Assembly: GCA_030667205.1 (NCBI GenBank)
Contig: DAOUWH010000034.1
Span: forward strand, 1-10,377
Length of the DNA stretch: 10,377 nt
Direction: 5' to 3'
Origin: Nitrospirota bacterium
GTDB lineage: Bacteria > Nitrospirota > Thermodesulfovibrionia > Thermodesulfovibrionales > JdFR-86
This document shows, in pieces, positions 4,671 through 10,377 of the stretch (within the stretch, counting starts at the first letter, position 1; every line of letters begins with the position of its first letter). The notes under the pieces are model-generated. The model saw only the letters and a program-made list of their open reading frames with translations. It was not told the DNA's origin and did no database searches. The position numbers and the translations under genes are program-made.

Positions 4671-4758
4671 CGGATAGACTCGGTTCCGAGCTCACCATGC
4701 TCATTTTCGATTTCCGGGTTCCCGATCTACGGGTCGTAGACTTTTGCAGAGATGACGG

Positions 4759-5286
4759 TTATCTCAGGCGTGTGCTGATTTTATCGCGTAGCGAGGCGAG
4801 CTCTTTGCGGTGGGGGTCCGCGTCGTCCATCTTGCCGATAATCGCCGAGAGCTCCGAGAAGATGTCCATCTGTGCTTCGGTGCCGCAGCGGTCGTTTTCC
4901 TGGAGCATGGCGATGACCTTGTTAACGTCCTCGACGAACGCCTTTACGTAGGCGTCGTCGCGTTTCCTGACATTGAGCCTTCTTTGATAGTCCCCCGAGA
5001 TTATGATGCCAAGCTCGTAGCGAAGCCTCTCGAAGGGGCCGATGAACCGGTGCGCAAAGATCGTCGTCAGAAACCCGACGACCGCGGCATAACCCACCAT
5101 GACCAGTATGAACGCCAGTATGCTGTGCTCTTTGATCGTGCCGCCGAAGATCTTTATCAGGTACATGAAGACCACCGCCGAGAGGAACGAAAGCAGTATT
5201 ATAATAAGGATGGAAATGCGGAGCTCGCGGGTGGTGAAAAACCTTTGCTTTATTTTTTTGATTTTGTCCATTGGATATTTTAACAT
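4759..5286 (-). CDS. Two-TM HAMP-domain membrane protein without an output domain
   Basis: This 175-aa protein has a short basic N-terminus, membrane segments at about residues 24-45 and 56-77 and only a short loop between them, so it has almost no periplasmic sensor. A HAMP-like linker follows (about 78-128, with FAHRFIGPFERLRYELGIII and a second helix after RKRDDAYV), then a helical, possibly coiled-coil tail to the end. It lacks histidine kinase, GGDEF and methyl-accepting signalling domains, so it may work as an adaptor or interact with a partner. The start ATG 5286 has GAGG 5 nt upstream; Met at 5271 is an alternative. It is divergent from the fatty acid operon across a 100-nt gap. Confidence 0.78.
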   Translation of the reverse strand: MLKYPMDKIKKIKQRFFTTRELRISILIIILLSFLSAVVFMYLIKIFGGTIKEHSILAFILVMVGYAAVVGFLTTIFAHRFIGPFERLRYELGIIISGDYQRRLNVRKRDDAYVKAFVEDVNKVIAMLQENDRCGTEAQMDIFSELSAIIGKMDDADPHRKELASLRDKISTRLR

Positions 5287-5348
5287 AAGGGCCTCTTTTC
5301 ACGACCGGATGTGCGGGCGGAGAGCCGGGCTGCCGATAAGCCCCTAAC

Positions 5349-5378
5349 TTTACATAAAATCAAGATATTTAGTATTAT
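5349..5378 (+). promoter_or_regulatory. Promoter of the fatty acid/polyketide operon
   Basis: TTTACA (5349-5354) and TATTAT (5373-5378) are 18 nt apart in an AT-rich island. The -10 box ends 8 nt before ATG 5387, and the intervening bases contain no Shine-Dalgarno sequence. The first cistron is therefore likely leaderless or nearly so. Confidence 0.6.
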
Positions 5379-5386
5379 TATTAACT

Positions 5387-6166
5387 ATGGAAGCCTTTCT
5401 GTTCAAAGACAGGGTCGCGCTCATTACGGGCAGCTCGCGCGGCATCGGAAGCTCGATTGCGCGGAAGTTCGCCCAGGCCGGGGCCGACGTCGCAATAAAC
5501 TACCGAAAATCAGGCGGATCCTCGGAAAAAAAGGCCATGGCACTTGCCGGAGAGATAGAGCAGGCCGGAAGACGTGCCGCCGTCGTACAGGCGGATATTT
5601 CAAATAAGGCAGAGGTAAGGACGCTCCTGAAGGAGACCCTTGAGAAGTTGGGGCGGCTGGATTTCCTGATACTAAACGCCGCGAGGGCACCCTTTAAGCC
5701 GATAGAAAAGCTCCTTGAGCGGGAACTTAAACAGCTCGTGGAGACCAACTACATGGGCAATATATTCTGCATCCAGGAGGCGCTGCCCGCCCTCACGGAG
5801 TCCAAAGGCAAGATTGTTTTCATATCAAGTCTCGGCTCGAAGTTCTATAATCCTTCCTATCCCCTCGGCAGCATGAAGGCCGCCATGGAGGCCGTCGTCA
5901 GGGACTGTGCCGAGAGCCTGAGGCCCAGGGGGATACAGGTAAACGGCGTGTGCGCGGGCATCGTAAAGACCGATGCCTTAAAAACTCTGCGGCAGTTCTG
6001 GGAGGAGCTTGAGCAGATACCCGAGGAGATTTTTATAGAGCCCGACGAGGTTGCCGACGCAGTGCTCTTTCTTTCGAGCCCTGCGGCAAGGGGCATCCTC
6101 GGGCAATGCATAGTGCTTGACAAGGGCCTTAGCCTGAGCCTTTTCAGGCAGCCCGCAAAAAAGTAA
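5387..6166 (+). CDS. FabL-like SDR, candidate enoyl-ACP reductase
   Basis: This is a 259-aa classical-size SDR. The Rossmann motif TGSSRGIG (residues 14-21) and Arg40 after beta-2 favour NADP(H). The usual NNAG is LNAAR (96-100). In the catalytic region ISSLGS (146-151) is followed by K164, with Tyr at 158 (Y-x5-K) and no Tyr at the FabG position (residue 160 is Leu). As I remember Bacillus subtilis FabL (enoyl-ACP reductase III), it shares NAA, ISSLGS, a widened Tyr-to-Lys spacing (Y-x6-K) and TDALK (195-199 here). This points to an enoyl reductase rather than the ketoreductase usually annotated. It is first in the operon, 33 nt before the ACP gene. The one-residue shift of Tyr leaves the activity to be tested. 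Confidence 0.82.
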   Translation: MEAFLFKDRVALITGSSRGIGSSIARKFAQAGADVAINYRKSGGSSEKKAMALAGEIEQAGRRAAVVQADISNKAEVRTLLKETLEKLGRLDFLILNAARAPFKPIEKLLERELKQLVETNYMGNIFCIQEALPALTESKGKIVFISSLGSKFYNPSYPLGSMKAAMEAVVRDCAESLRPRGIQVNGVCAGIVKTDALKTLRQFWEELEQIPEEIFIEPDEVADAVLFLSSPAARGILGQCIVLDKGLSLSLFRQPAKK

Positions 6167-6199
6167 ACAAGTTTTGATAAATATACTTAAGGAGGCGTT

Positions 6200-6760
6200 A
6201 TGACGCAGGACTTCGTTACCGGGGAAAAGGTCGTTGATGCCGTAAAGGACGCGGTGGCCGAGACCCTCAGCATAGAGAAGGACACCATAAAGCCCGAAAG
6301 CTCGCTTATAAACGACCTCGACGCCGAGAGCCTCGACTTCCTCGACATAAACTACAGGATAGAGCAGACCTTTGGCATCAAGATGGCCCGCCACTTTATC
6401 CTTGAGCACATAGAGGAGATGTTCGGCGAGGGCTCCGCTATCGACGAAGACGGAAAGCTTACCGAGAAGGCCGTCGAGCTACTTAAAATCAGGCTTGGCG
6501 AAGAACTGCCAGGAATTACGGCGGGCACCGACATGGACGACATCCCGGCCCACATAACGGTGCAGTCCATTGCAAACGGGGTTATGGATATACTTGACAC
6601 TCTTCCGGAGAAGTGCTCCTGCGGCGCCTCGGCCTGGGCCTCGGATGACGGCGCAAAGGTCAAGTGCTCTTCCTGCGGGGAGCCCGCGGCGTTCACGAAC
6701 GGAGACGACCTCTCGCAGGAGTGGCTCAGGAAGGTCCAGGAAGAAAAGAAGATTTTTTAA
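6200..6760 (+). CDS. Acyl carrier protein with C-terminal zinc-ribbon extension
   Basis: This 186-aa protein is more than twice the usual ACP length. Residues about 8-80 form an ACP domain with DLDAESLDFLDINYRIEQTF, where Ser44 is the expected 4'-phosphopantetheine site (ESL in place of the common DSL). A helical spacer (85-135) follows. A small zinc-ribbon-like module has C139, C141, C156 and C159 (KCSCG and KCSSCG), and an acidic/basic helix ends the protein. AAGGAGG lies 4 nt before ATG 6200. The ACP should carry chains for the ketosynthases, dehydratase and reductase encoded beside it. The zinc module may dock a specific partner. That role is inferred; the fusion itself is seen directly. 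Confidence 0.88.
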   Translation: MTQDFVTGEKVVDAVKDAVAETLSIEKDTIKPESSLINDLDAESLDFLDINYRIEQTFGIKMARHFILEHIEEMFGEGSAIDEDGKLTEKAVELLKIRLGEELPGITAGTDMDDIPAHITVQSIANGVMDILDTLPEKCSCGASAWASDDGAKVKCSSCGEPAAFTNGDDLSQEWLRKVQEEKKIF

Positions 6761-6837
6761 GAAATCCTGTTCCGTCATTTCCTTATCCGCAGGGACGATA
6801 TGCCTTTTGTGAATTCTTTTAATAGGAAGCCGCTGAT

Positions 6838-8130
6838 ATGCCGGAAGAAAAGCGTCGCGTCGTAATAACAGGACATGGAATGGTCACCCCCCTGGGTATG
6901 GATTCCGAGGAGACCTTTAGTAACGCCTCGGAGGGAAAATCGGGTATTGATTATTTAAAGGCCTTCGACACCACGGGGCTGCCATGCCGCATAGGCGGGG
7001 AGGTCGATGATGGAAAGCTCGAGGAATTCGAAAGATCCCTTCCCAAAACTAAACTGAAAAGGTACCTCTCGCGCGGGATGAGGTTCATGAGGGTGGCCAC
7101 CCACGAGGCGGCCGGCCAGGCCAGGCTTGGGGACATCGAGGACCGCTCCGGCATCGGCGTCGCGCTCGGCTCGCACGGAGACAACACCGCCGTGCAGGAC
7201 ATAATGGCACTCCACAGGTTCTACGACGGCGAGGGGCACTGGGACATGCAAGGCCTGATGCGCGCCGGTGGCTATCCGTACGGGGACTTCTTCCGCAGAA
7301 AATCCGACGTGGCCACGGCTGTGCTTTCGATGCTCTATGACCTCGGGGGGCCGAACGTCTCGATTGTCTCGGCATGCTCGGCGGGGCCTCAGGCCATAGG
7401 CGAGGCATGCTACATGATAAGGTCTGGACGCTGCGACGTGATGGTGGCTGGCGGGTGCGAGAGCACGCTGAACTTCGTAGGGTTCGTGGGCTTTGTGCTG
7501 ATAACCGCGCTTGCAGAAAGATACGCCACGCCGCAGAGCGCATCGAGGCCTTTTGACCGGAAGCGTAACGGCTTTGTGATGAGCGAGGGCGCGGGGGCCT
7601 TAATACTCGAAGAGCTTAAGCACGCAAAGCACCGTGGTGCTCCGATACTCGGGGAACTCCTTGGCTACGGCTCCTCGGCCGACGCATACAGGATAACCGA
7701 CACCCACCCCAAGGGCCTCGGCGCAGTGCTTGCTATGAGCGCAGCCATGGAGGACGCCTCTTTAGGTCCGGAGGACATAGACTATATAAGCGCCCACGGC
7801 ACATCCACACAGCAGAACGACCTGACCGAGACCCGCGCGATAAAAGAGGTCTTCGGCGAGAGGGCGAAAGAGGTCCCGGTGAGTTCCGTGAAATCCATGC
7901 TGGGGCATCCCATCGCGGCGGCGGGCGCGATAGAGGGTATACTCGCCCTCATGGGCATCAACCGCTCGGTCATGCTGCCGACAATAAATTACGAAAACCC
8001 CGACCCGAGGTGCAACCTCGACTACGTCCCCAACGAGGCCCGCACGCAGGAGCACCGGAGGGTGCTTTCGAATTCCTTCGGCTTCGGCGGGCAGAACGCG
8101 TGCCTCGTTGTCGGAAAATATGAGGGGTGA
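6838..8130 (+). CDS. Beta-ketoacyl-ACP synthase, catalytically complete (KSalpha-like)
   Basis: This is a 430-aa FabF/KAS-II-type condensing enzyme of normal length. The N-terminal VVITGHGMVTPLG (8-20) opens the thiolase fold. The active-site nucleophile is Cys180 in VSACSAGPQ, followed by His320 in SAHGTSTQQND, Lys352 in SSVKSMLGH, His357 in GHPIAAAG and the GFGG loop (415-418). All elements for decarboxylative condensation of malonyl-ACP with an acyl chain are present. AGGAAG (6824-6829) lies 8 nt before the start. It is followed by a ketosynthase lacking the Cys, so the two probably form a KSalpha/KSbeta heterodimer as in type II polyketide and aryl-polyene systems. SACSAG in place of TACATG suggests a specialised substrate rather than housekeeping FabF. 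Confidence 0.92.
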   Translation: MPEEKRRVVITGHGMVTPLGMDSEETFSNASEGKSGIDYLKAFDTTGLPCRIGGEVDDGKLEEFERSLPKTKLKRYLSRGMRFMRVATHEAAGQARLGDIEDRSGIGVALGSHGDNTAVQDIMALHRFYDGEGHWDMQGLMRAGGYPYGDFFRRKSDVATAVLSMLYDLGGPNVSIVSACSAGPQAIGEACYMIRSGRCDVMVAGGCESTLNFVGFVGFVLITALAERYATPQSASRPFDRKRNGFVMSEGAGALILEELKHAKHRGAPILGELLGYGSSADAYRITDTHPKGLGAVLAMSAAMEDASLGPEDIDYISAHGTSTQQNDLTETRAIKEVFGERAKEVPVSSVKSMLGHPIAAAGAIEGILALMGINRSVMLPTINYENPDPRCNLDYVPNEARTQEHRRVLSNSFGFGGQNACLVVGKYEG

Positions 8131-8150
8131 AATTGGTGATTCATTTGGAA

Positions 8151-8185
8151 AATCCCCCTGAATCCCCCTTTCCCAAAGGGGGATT
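8151..8185. repeat. Dispersed-repeat hairpin between the two ketosynthase genes
   Basis: AATCCCCCTTT (8161-8171), loop CCC and AAAGGGGGATT (8175-8185) form a perfect 11-bp hairpin, preceded by a tandem near-copy AATCCCCCTG (8151-8160). The sequence matches a REP-like repeat common in many bacterial genomes. It fills the only sizeable gap between otherwise partner genes and could attenuate or stabilise the mRNA. No T-run follows it. Confidence 0.8.
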
Positions 8186-8208
8186 TGAACGGATGGAAGA
8201 GCTCTGCC

Positions 8209-9462
8209 ATGGGTAATGTTGTCGTCATAACCGGCGTGGGTATGGTTACCTCGCTTGGGCAAAGCCCTGAAGAGATTTTCAAGGCCCTCCTTGAGGGGCG
8301 CACGGGCATCGGCCCCATCGAGGGATTTCCAACAGAAGGTTTTACCACGAAGACCGCGGCGCGGATAGGCGACCTCGACCCTAAAGCCCTCGGCATAAGC
8401 CGGAGGGATGCGCGCATAATGGATACCCACGCCTACATGCTCGTTAAATGCGCCAAGGATGCCTTCGCCCATGCGGGCCTCGACGGAGAGTCCGCACCAA
8501 AAGACGGCATCGCGTTTTTTGCCGGAATGGGATGCGTGGACTACAGGGTCGAGGACCTTTTACCCGCAATCCATGCGTCCATGAGCAACGATGGTTCAAT
8601 CGATTATGGAAAGTTCTATGAGGAGGGCTTCAGGGAGATATATCCGCTCTGGCCCCTCGGGATGCTCAACAACATAGCCTTTTGCCTGGCCACTATAGCC
8701 CTGGGCGTAAGGGGAGAAAACACTGTGTTCTCGCCCGATGCGGACTCCGGCGCTCAGGCCCTCAGCGAGGCGGCCCTCTCCGTGGCCGAGGGGCGCGCCC
8801 CTCAGGCCCTTGCCGCAGGGGTGAGCGAGAAGGTCTCCCCTTTGAATATCGCAAGGGCCTCGTTGTCGGGGATATTAGGCAAGGACACATGCAGGCCGTT
8901 CTCTTCCGATAGGGACGGCACAATACTCGGGGAGGGCTGCGCCGTACTGGCCCTTGAGAGCGGCTTGTCGGCGAAACAAAGGGGCGCGACCCCCCTTGCC
9001 CGGATCACGGGCCACGGCGAGGCCTTTTCCATAGGCGATTCCGTCCCCGATTCGAAAGCGATTGCAAGGGCGATGCAGACAGCGCTTGAAGGCGCAGGGT
9101 TAAGACCCTCCGACATAGACGTGCTCATAGCGCACGGCGACGGAACGCCCGCGGGAGACCGCAGCGAGGCCGAAGCGGTAAATCAGGTATTCGCCGGAGC
9201 AGACAGGTTAAAGGTCTATTCCTCGAAGGGCGCCCTCGGGCATATGCTTGCGGCCTCTTCCGTAGTGGATACGGCACTGGGCATCCAGATGCTCAGGACA
9301 GGCGCCGTCCCGCCGACCCTCAATGCCGACCCCATAGACGGCAGTATCAACCTCAACATAGTTGCCGGGAAAGCGGTTAAAATGGATATCAGGCGCGTAA
9401 TGGTCAGCTGTATAAGCCACGAAGGGCAGTGCGCCGCACTGATAGTGGAGGCCGCAGGATGA
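8209..9462 (+). CDS. Ketosynthase-like protein lacking the active-site Cys (KSbeta/chain-length-factor-like)
   Basis: This 417-aa protein has the full condensing-enzyme fold (MGNVVVITGVGMVTSLG at the N-terminus). At the nucleophile position it reads SPDADSGAQAL, which aligns residue for residue with VSACSAGPQAI of the upstream enzyme and puts Ala178 where Cys should be. The two histidines (His309 in IAHGDGT, His345 in GALGHMLAA) and Lys340 remain, while the C-terminal GFGG loop is replaced by SHEGQ. Loss of the Cys makes condensation impossible, so it is probably the KSbeta partner that sets chain length, or a malonyl-ACP decarboxylase/starter-forming subunit. ATG 8209 is chosen over TTG 8185 because the latter lies in the repeat hairpin. 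It ends in an ATGA overlap with the dehydratase. Confidence 0.88.
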   Translation: MGNVVVITGVGMVTSLGQSPEEIFKALLEGRTGIGPIEGFPTEGFTTKTAARIGDLDPKALGISRRDARIMDTHAYMLVKCAKDAFAHAGLDGESAPKDGIAFFAGMGCVDYRVEDLLPAIHASMSNDGSIDYGKFYEEGFREIYPLWPLGMLNNIAFCLATIALGVRGENTVFSPDADSGAQALSEAALSVAEGRAPQALAAGVSEKVSPLNIARASLSGILGKDTCRPFSSDRDGTILGEGCAVLALESGLSAKQRGATPLARITGHGEAFSIGDSVPDSKAIARAMQTALEGAGLRPSDIDVLIAHGDGTPAGDRSEAEAVNQVFAGADRLKVYSSKGALGHMLAASSVVDTALGIQMLRTGAVPPTLNADPIDGSINLNIVAGKAVKMDIRRVMVSCISHEGQCAALIVEAAG

Positions 9463-9914
9463 GGTTTCTTTACTACGACAGGGTAACGAAGCTGGAGAAG
9501 GGAAAGTCCATAGAGGGCGTAAAGGCGTTCTCGCTATCGGAGGAGTTTTTAAAAGGGCACTTCAACAGGAAGGCGCTCGTGCCCGGAGTGATTTTCATCG
9601 AGGCCATGGCACAGCTCCTTGGCTGGCTCGTTATCTATTCATATGACTTTAAACTCACCCCGATAATGTCTCTTGTGGAAGGGGTGAAGACTACCTCAGA
9701 CCTCAGGCCGGGGTTTGAGGCGAAGATAAGGGGAGAGATTATCTCCACCTCAAAGAGGGATACGCTTGGCAGGGCGGAGGTCTTTGTCGGGGGCGATAAG
9801 GTCGCCTCGGTGGAGCGCATCATCTACAGCCACTTCCACAAGGTAGACCCCGAGGAACTGCGCGTGCGCTTTCGCTACTACAGCGGCCTGGAGCTGAAAG
9901 AGGGCAATGAATAA
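9459..9914 (+). CDS. FabZ-like hotdog 3-hydroxyacyl-ACP dehydratase
   Basis: This 151-aa single-hotdog protein is the usual FabZ length. FLKGHFNRKALVPGVIFIEA (30-49) carries catalytic His34 in GHF and Glu48 in the central-helix motif IEAMAQ, both conserved. The HFP(G)xP loop is changed to HFNRKALVP, which alters the substrate tunnel mouth. It would dehydrate 3-hydroxyacyl-ACP to the trans-2-enoyl form, making the substrate for an enoyl reductase such as the first gene of the operon. The start ATG 9459 is taken because it overlaps the KSbeta stop (ATGA) and matches the domain start; a longer frame from 9429 would overlap more deeply. It overlaps the next ketosynthase by 8 nt. Confidence 0.9.
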   Translation: MRFLYYDRVTKLEKGKSIEGVKAFSLSEEFLKGHFNRKALVPGVIFIEAMAQLLGWLVIYSYDFKLTPIMSLVEGVKTTSDLRPGFEAKIRGEIISTSKRDTLGRAEVFVGGDKVASVERIIYSHFHKVDPEELRVRFRYYSGLELKEGNE

Positions 9915-10377
9915 AAGAGTGGTCATAACGGGCCTTGGCCTCGCAACGGCGAACGGTCTGGATGTTAATGAGAACTGGCAGCGGGCCCTCGACGGCGTCT
10001 CCGGCACAAGGCGTCTCAGTTATCCGGATGCGGAGAAGTCGCCCGTGCAGGCCGTGGGCCAGGTCAGGGATGAGGACTGGCAGAAAATAGCCGCCGAGTT
10101 TCCCGAGGACGCCGAAAGGGAAGGAGAGAGGTGCACCCTCTTTGCCCTGTGGGCCGCTAAAAAGGCAATCCAGGACGCCGGCATCGGGCAGGGCGGCGAC
10201 AGGGGCCGCTTCGGCGTGAGCCTTGCCAAGGGGCTCGGCATCAACAGGCCCGAGGACATCGCCCGCTGGGCCGGCACTGCCGGTCCATTTGATTACGAGC
10301 GCTTTGCCCGTGAGCTTAAACTGGTGCACCGTGAATCCATCATTAAAAACCCCACACACTGCACCTCGGCCCTTATC
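9907..10377 (+). CDS. Third ketosynthase, N-terminal part (runs off the right edge)
   Basis: ATG 9907 opens a frame of 157 codons without a stop, beginning MNKRVVITGLGLATANGLDV, the standard N-terminal strand of a KAS-I/II-type condensing enzyme. Later parts (CTLFALWAAKKAIQDAGI, then RGRFGVSLAKGLGI) match the early thiolase-fold helices and strand. The last visible residues are HCTSALI; the active-site Cys and both His regions lie outside the window or at its very edge, so activity cannot be judged. Its start overlaps the dehydratase stop by 8 nt, indicating coupling. A third condensing enzyme besides a KSalpha/KSbeta pair is a feature seen in aryl-polyene-type loci. Confidence 0.88.
   Translation, partial: MNKRVVITGLGLATANGLDVNENWQRALDGVSGTRRLSYPDAEKSPVQAVGQVRDEDWQKIAAEFPEDAEREGERCTLFALWAAKKAIQDAGIGQGGDRGRFGVSLAKGLGINRPEDIARWAGTAGPFDYERFARELKLVHRESIIKNPTHCTSALI

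Larger units (their letters stand above)
4439..4758. other. Gene-free boundary between prophage and chromosomal operon
   Basis: These 320 nt hold no credible gene. They contain a long imperfect hairpin (4472-4516), a stretch resembling a common dispersed bacterial repeat (4561-4604) and a 10-bp inverted repeat (4630-4670). One end of the prophage probably lies here. I could not find a recognisable Mu-type end or a target-site duplication, since the other prophage end is outside the window. Confidence 0.6.

Noticed and set aside
5381..5390. TTAACTATGG at the SDR start as another repressor operator
   Set aside because: Only one half-site matches and there is no dyad; the surroundings are AT-rich, so chance is likely.
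8151..8185. Hairpin as an intrinsic terminator or part of a CRISPR array
   Set aside because: No T-run follows it, transcription must continue into the dehydratase and KS3, and there is no repeat-spacer periodicity.
8185..8208. TTG 8185 as the KSbeta start
   Set aside because: It lies in the arm of the repeat hairpin. ATG 8209 has a GGAAGAG 7 nt upstream and gives the standard ketosynthase N-terminus.
7762..8472. Long minus-strand frame of 236 codons across the KSalpha/KSbeta junction
   Set aside because: It is antisense to two well-supported ketosynthases, lacks a ribosome site and contains no recognisable motif; high GC makes such shadows common.
1..10377. tRNA, rRNA or CRISPR arrays
   Set aside because: I saw no cloverleaf-like sequence, rRNA signature or spaced direct repeats on either strand.

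Overview
The window holds two unrelated blocks. Positions 1 to about 4440 are part of a Mu-like (Mor/C-regulated) prophage. Positions about 4760 to 10377 are chromosomal and consist mainly of a non-canonical type II fatty acid/polyketide operon that runs off the right edge. The DNA is GC-rich and uses many AGG and ATA codons. It carries common dispersed bacterial repeats, Mu-like phage genes and a FabL-type reductase. This suits a Gram-negative, deltaproteobacterium- or Nitrospirota-like host, probably environmental. The sequence alone does not fix the taxon.

Prophage block. An S24-type CI-like repressor (3815-4438, +) diverges from a 65-aa Cro/Ner-like XRE protein (3491-3688, -). The switch contains four copies of a CTATAG-centred dyad operator and two well-formed sigma70-type promoters. 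The leftward early genes are an unrecognised coiled-coil protein and a Mor-family transcription activator. A plus-strand gene with its own promoter (2168-2635, zinc finger plus two membrane helices) sits between Mor and the late region and looks like a moron. Further left on the minus strand is a tightly coupled lysis/packaging-entry operon: a 55-aa Cys-containing protein, a DUF5675 protein, a 3TM-type holin, a membrane/coiled-coil protein, a small winged-helix-like phage protein, an 81-aa protein and the start of another gene. No transposase (MuA/MuB) or integrase lies between the repressor and Mor, where Mu carries A and B. The element may be reduced or domesticated, or its recombinase may lie outside the window.

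Boundary. Positions 4439-4758 have no gene but hold a long inverted repeat and what look like remnants of common dispersed repeats. A two-TM HAMP protein (4759-5286, -) follows, divergent from the fatty acid operon.

Lipid/polyketide operon (+). The order is a FabL-like SDR (candidate enoyl-ACP reductase), an acyl carrier protein fused to a C-terminal zinc ribbon, a ketosynthase with an intact Cys-His-His triad, a second ketosynthase whose active-site Cys is Ala (KSbeta/chain-length-factor-like), a FabZ-like hotdog dehydratase and the start of a third ketosynthase. The set could elongate, dehydrate and possibly reduce an ACP-bound chain. The product is unknown; aryl-polyene or ladderane-like type II systems are the nearest conceptual relatives. 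A perfect hairpin from a dispersed repeat sits between the two partner ketosynthases.

Three genes (moron, repressor, SDR) have a sigma70-like promoter placed so that transcription should start at or within about two bases of the start codon, with no Shine-Dalgarno sequence. This suggests leaderless mRNAs.
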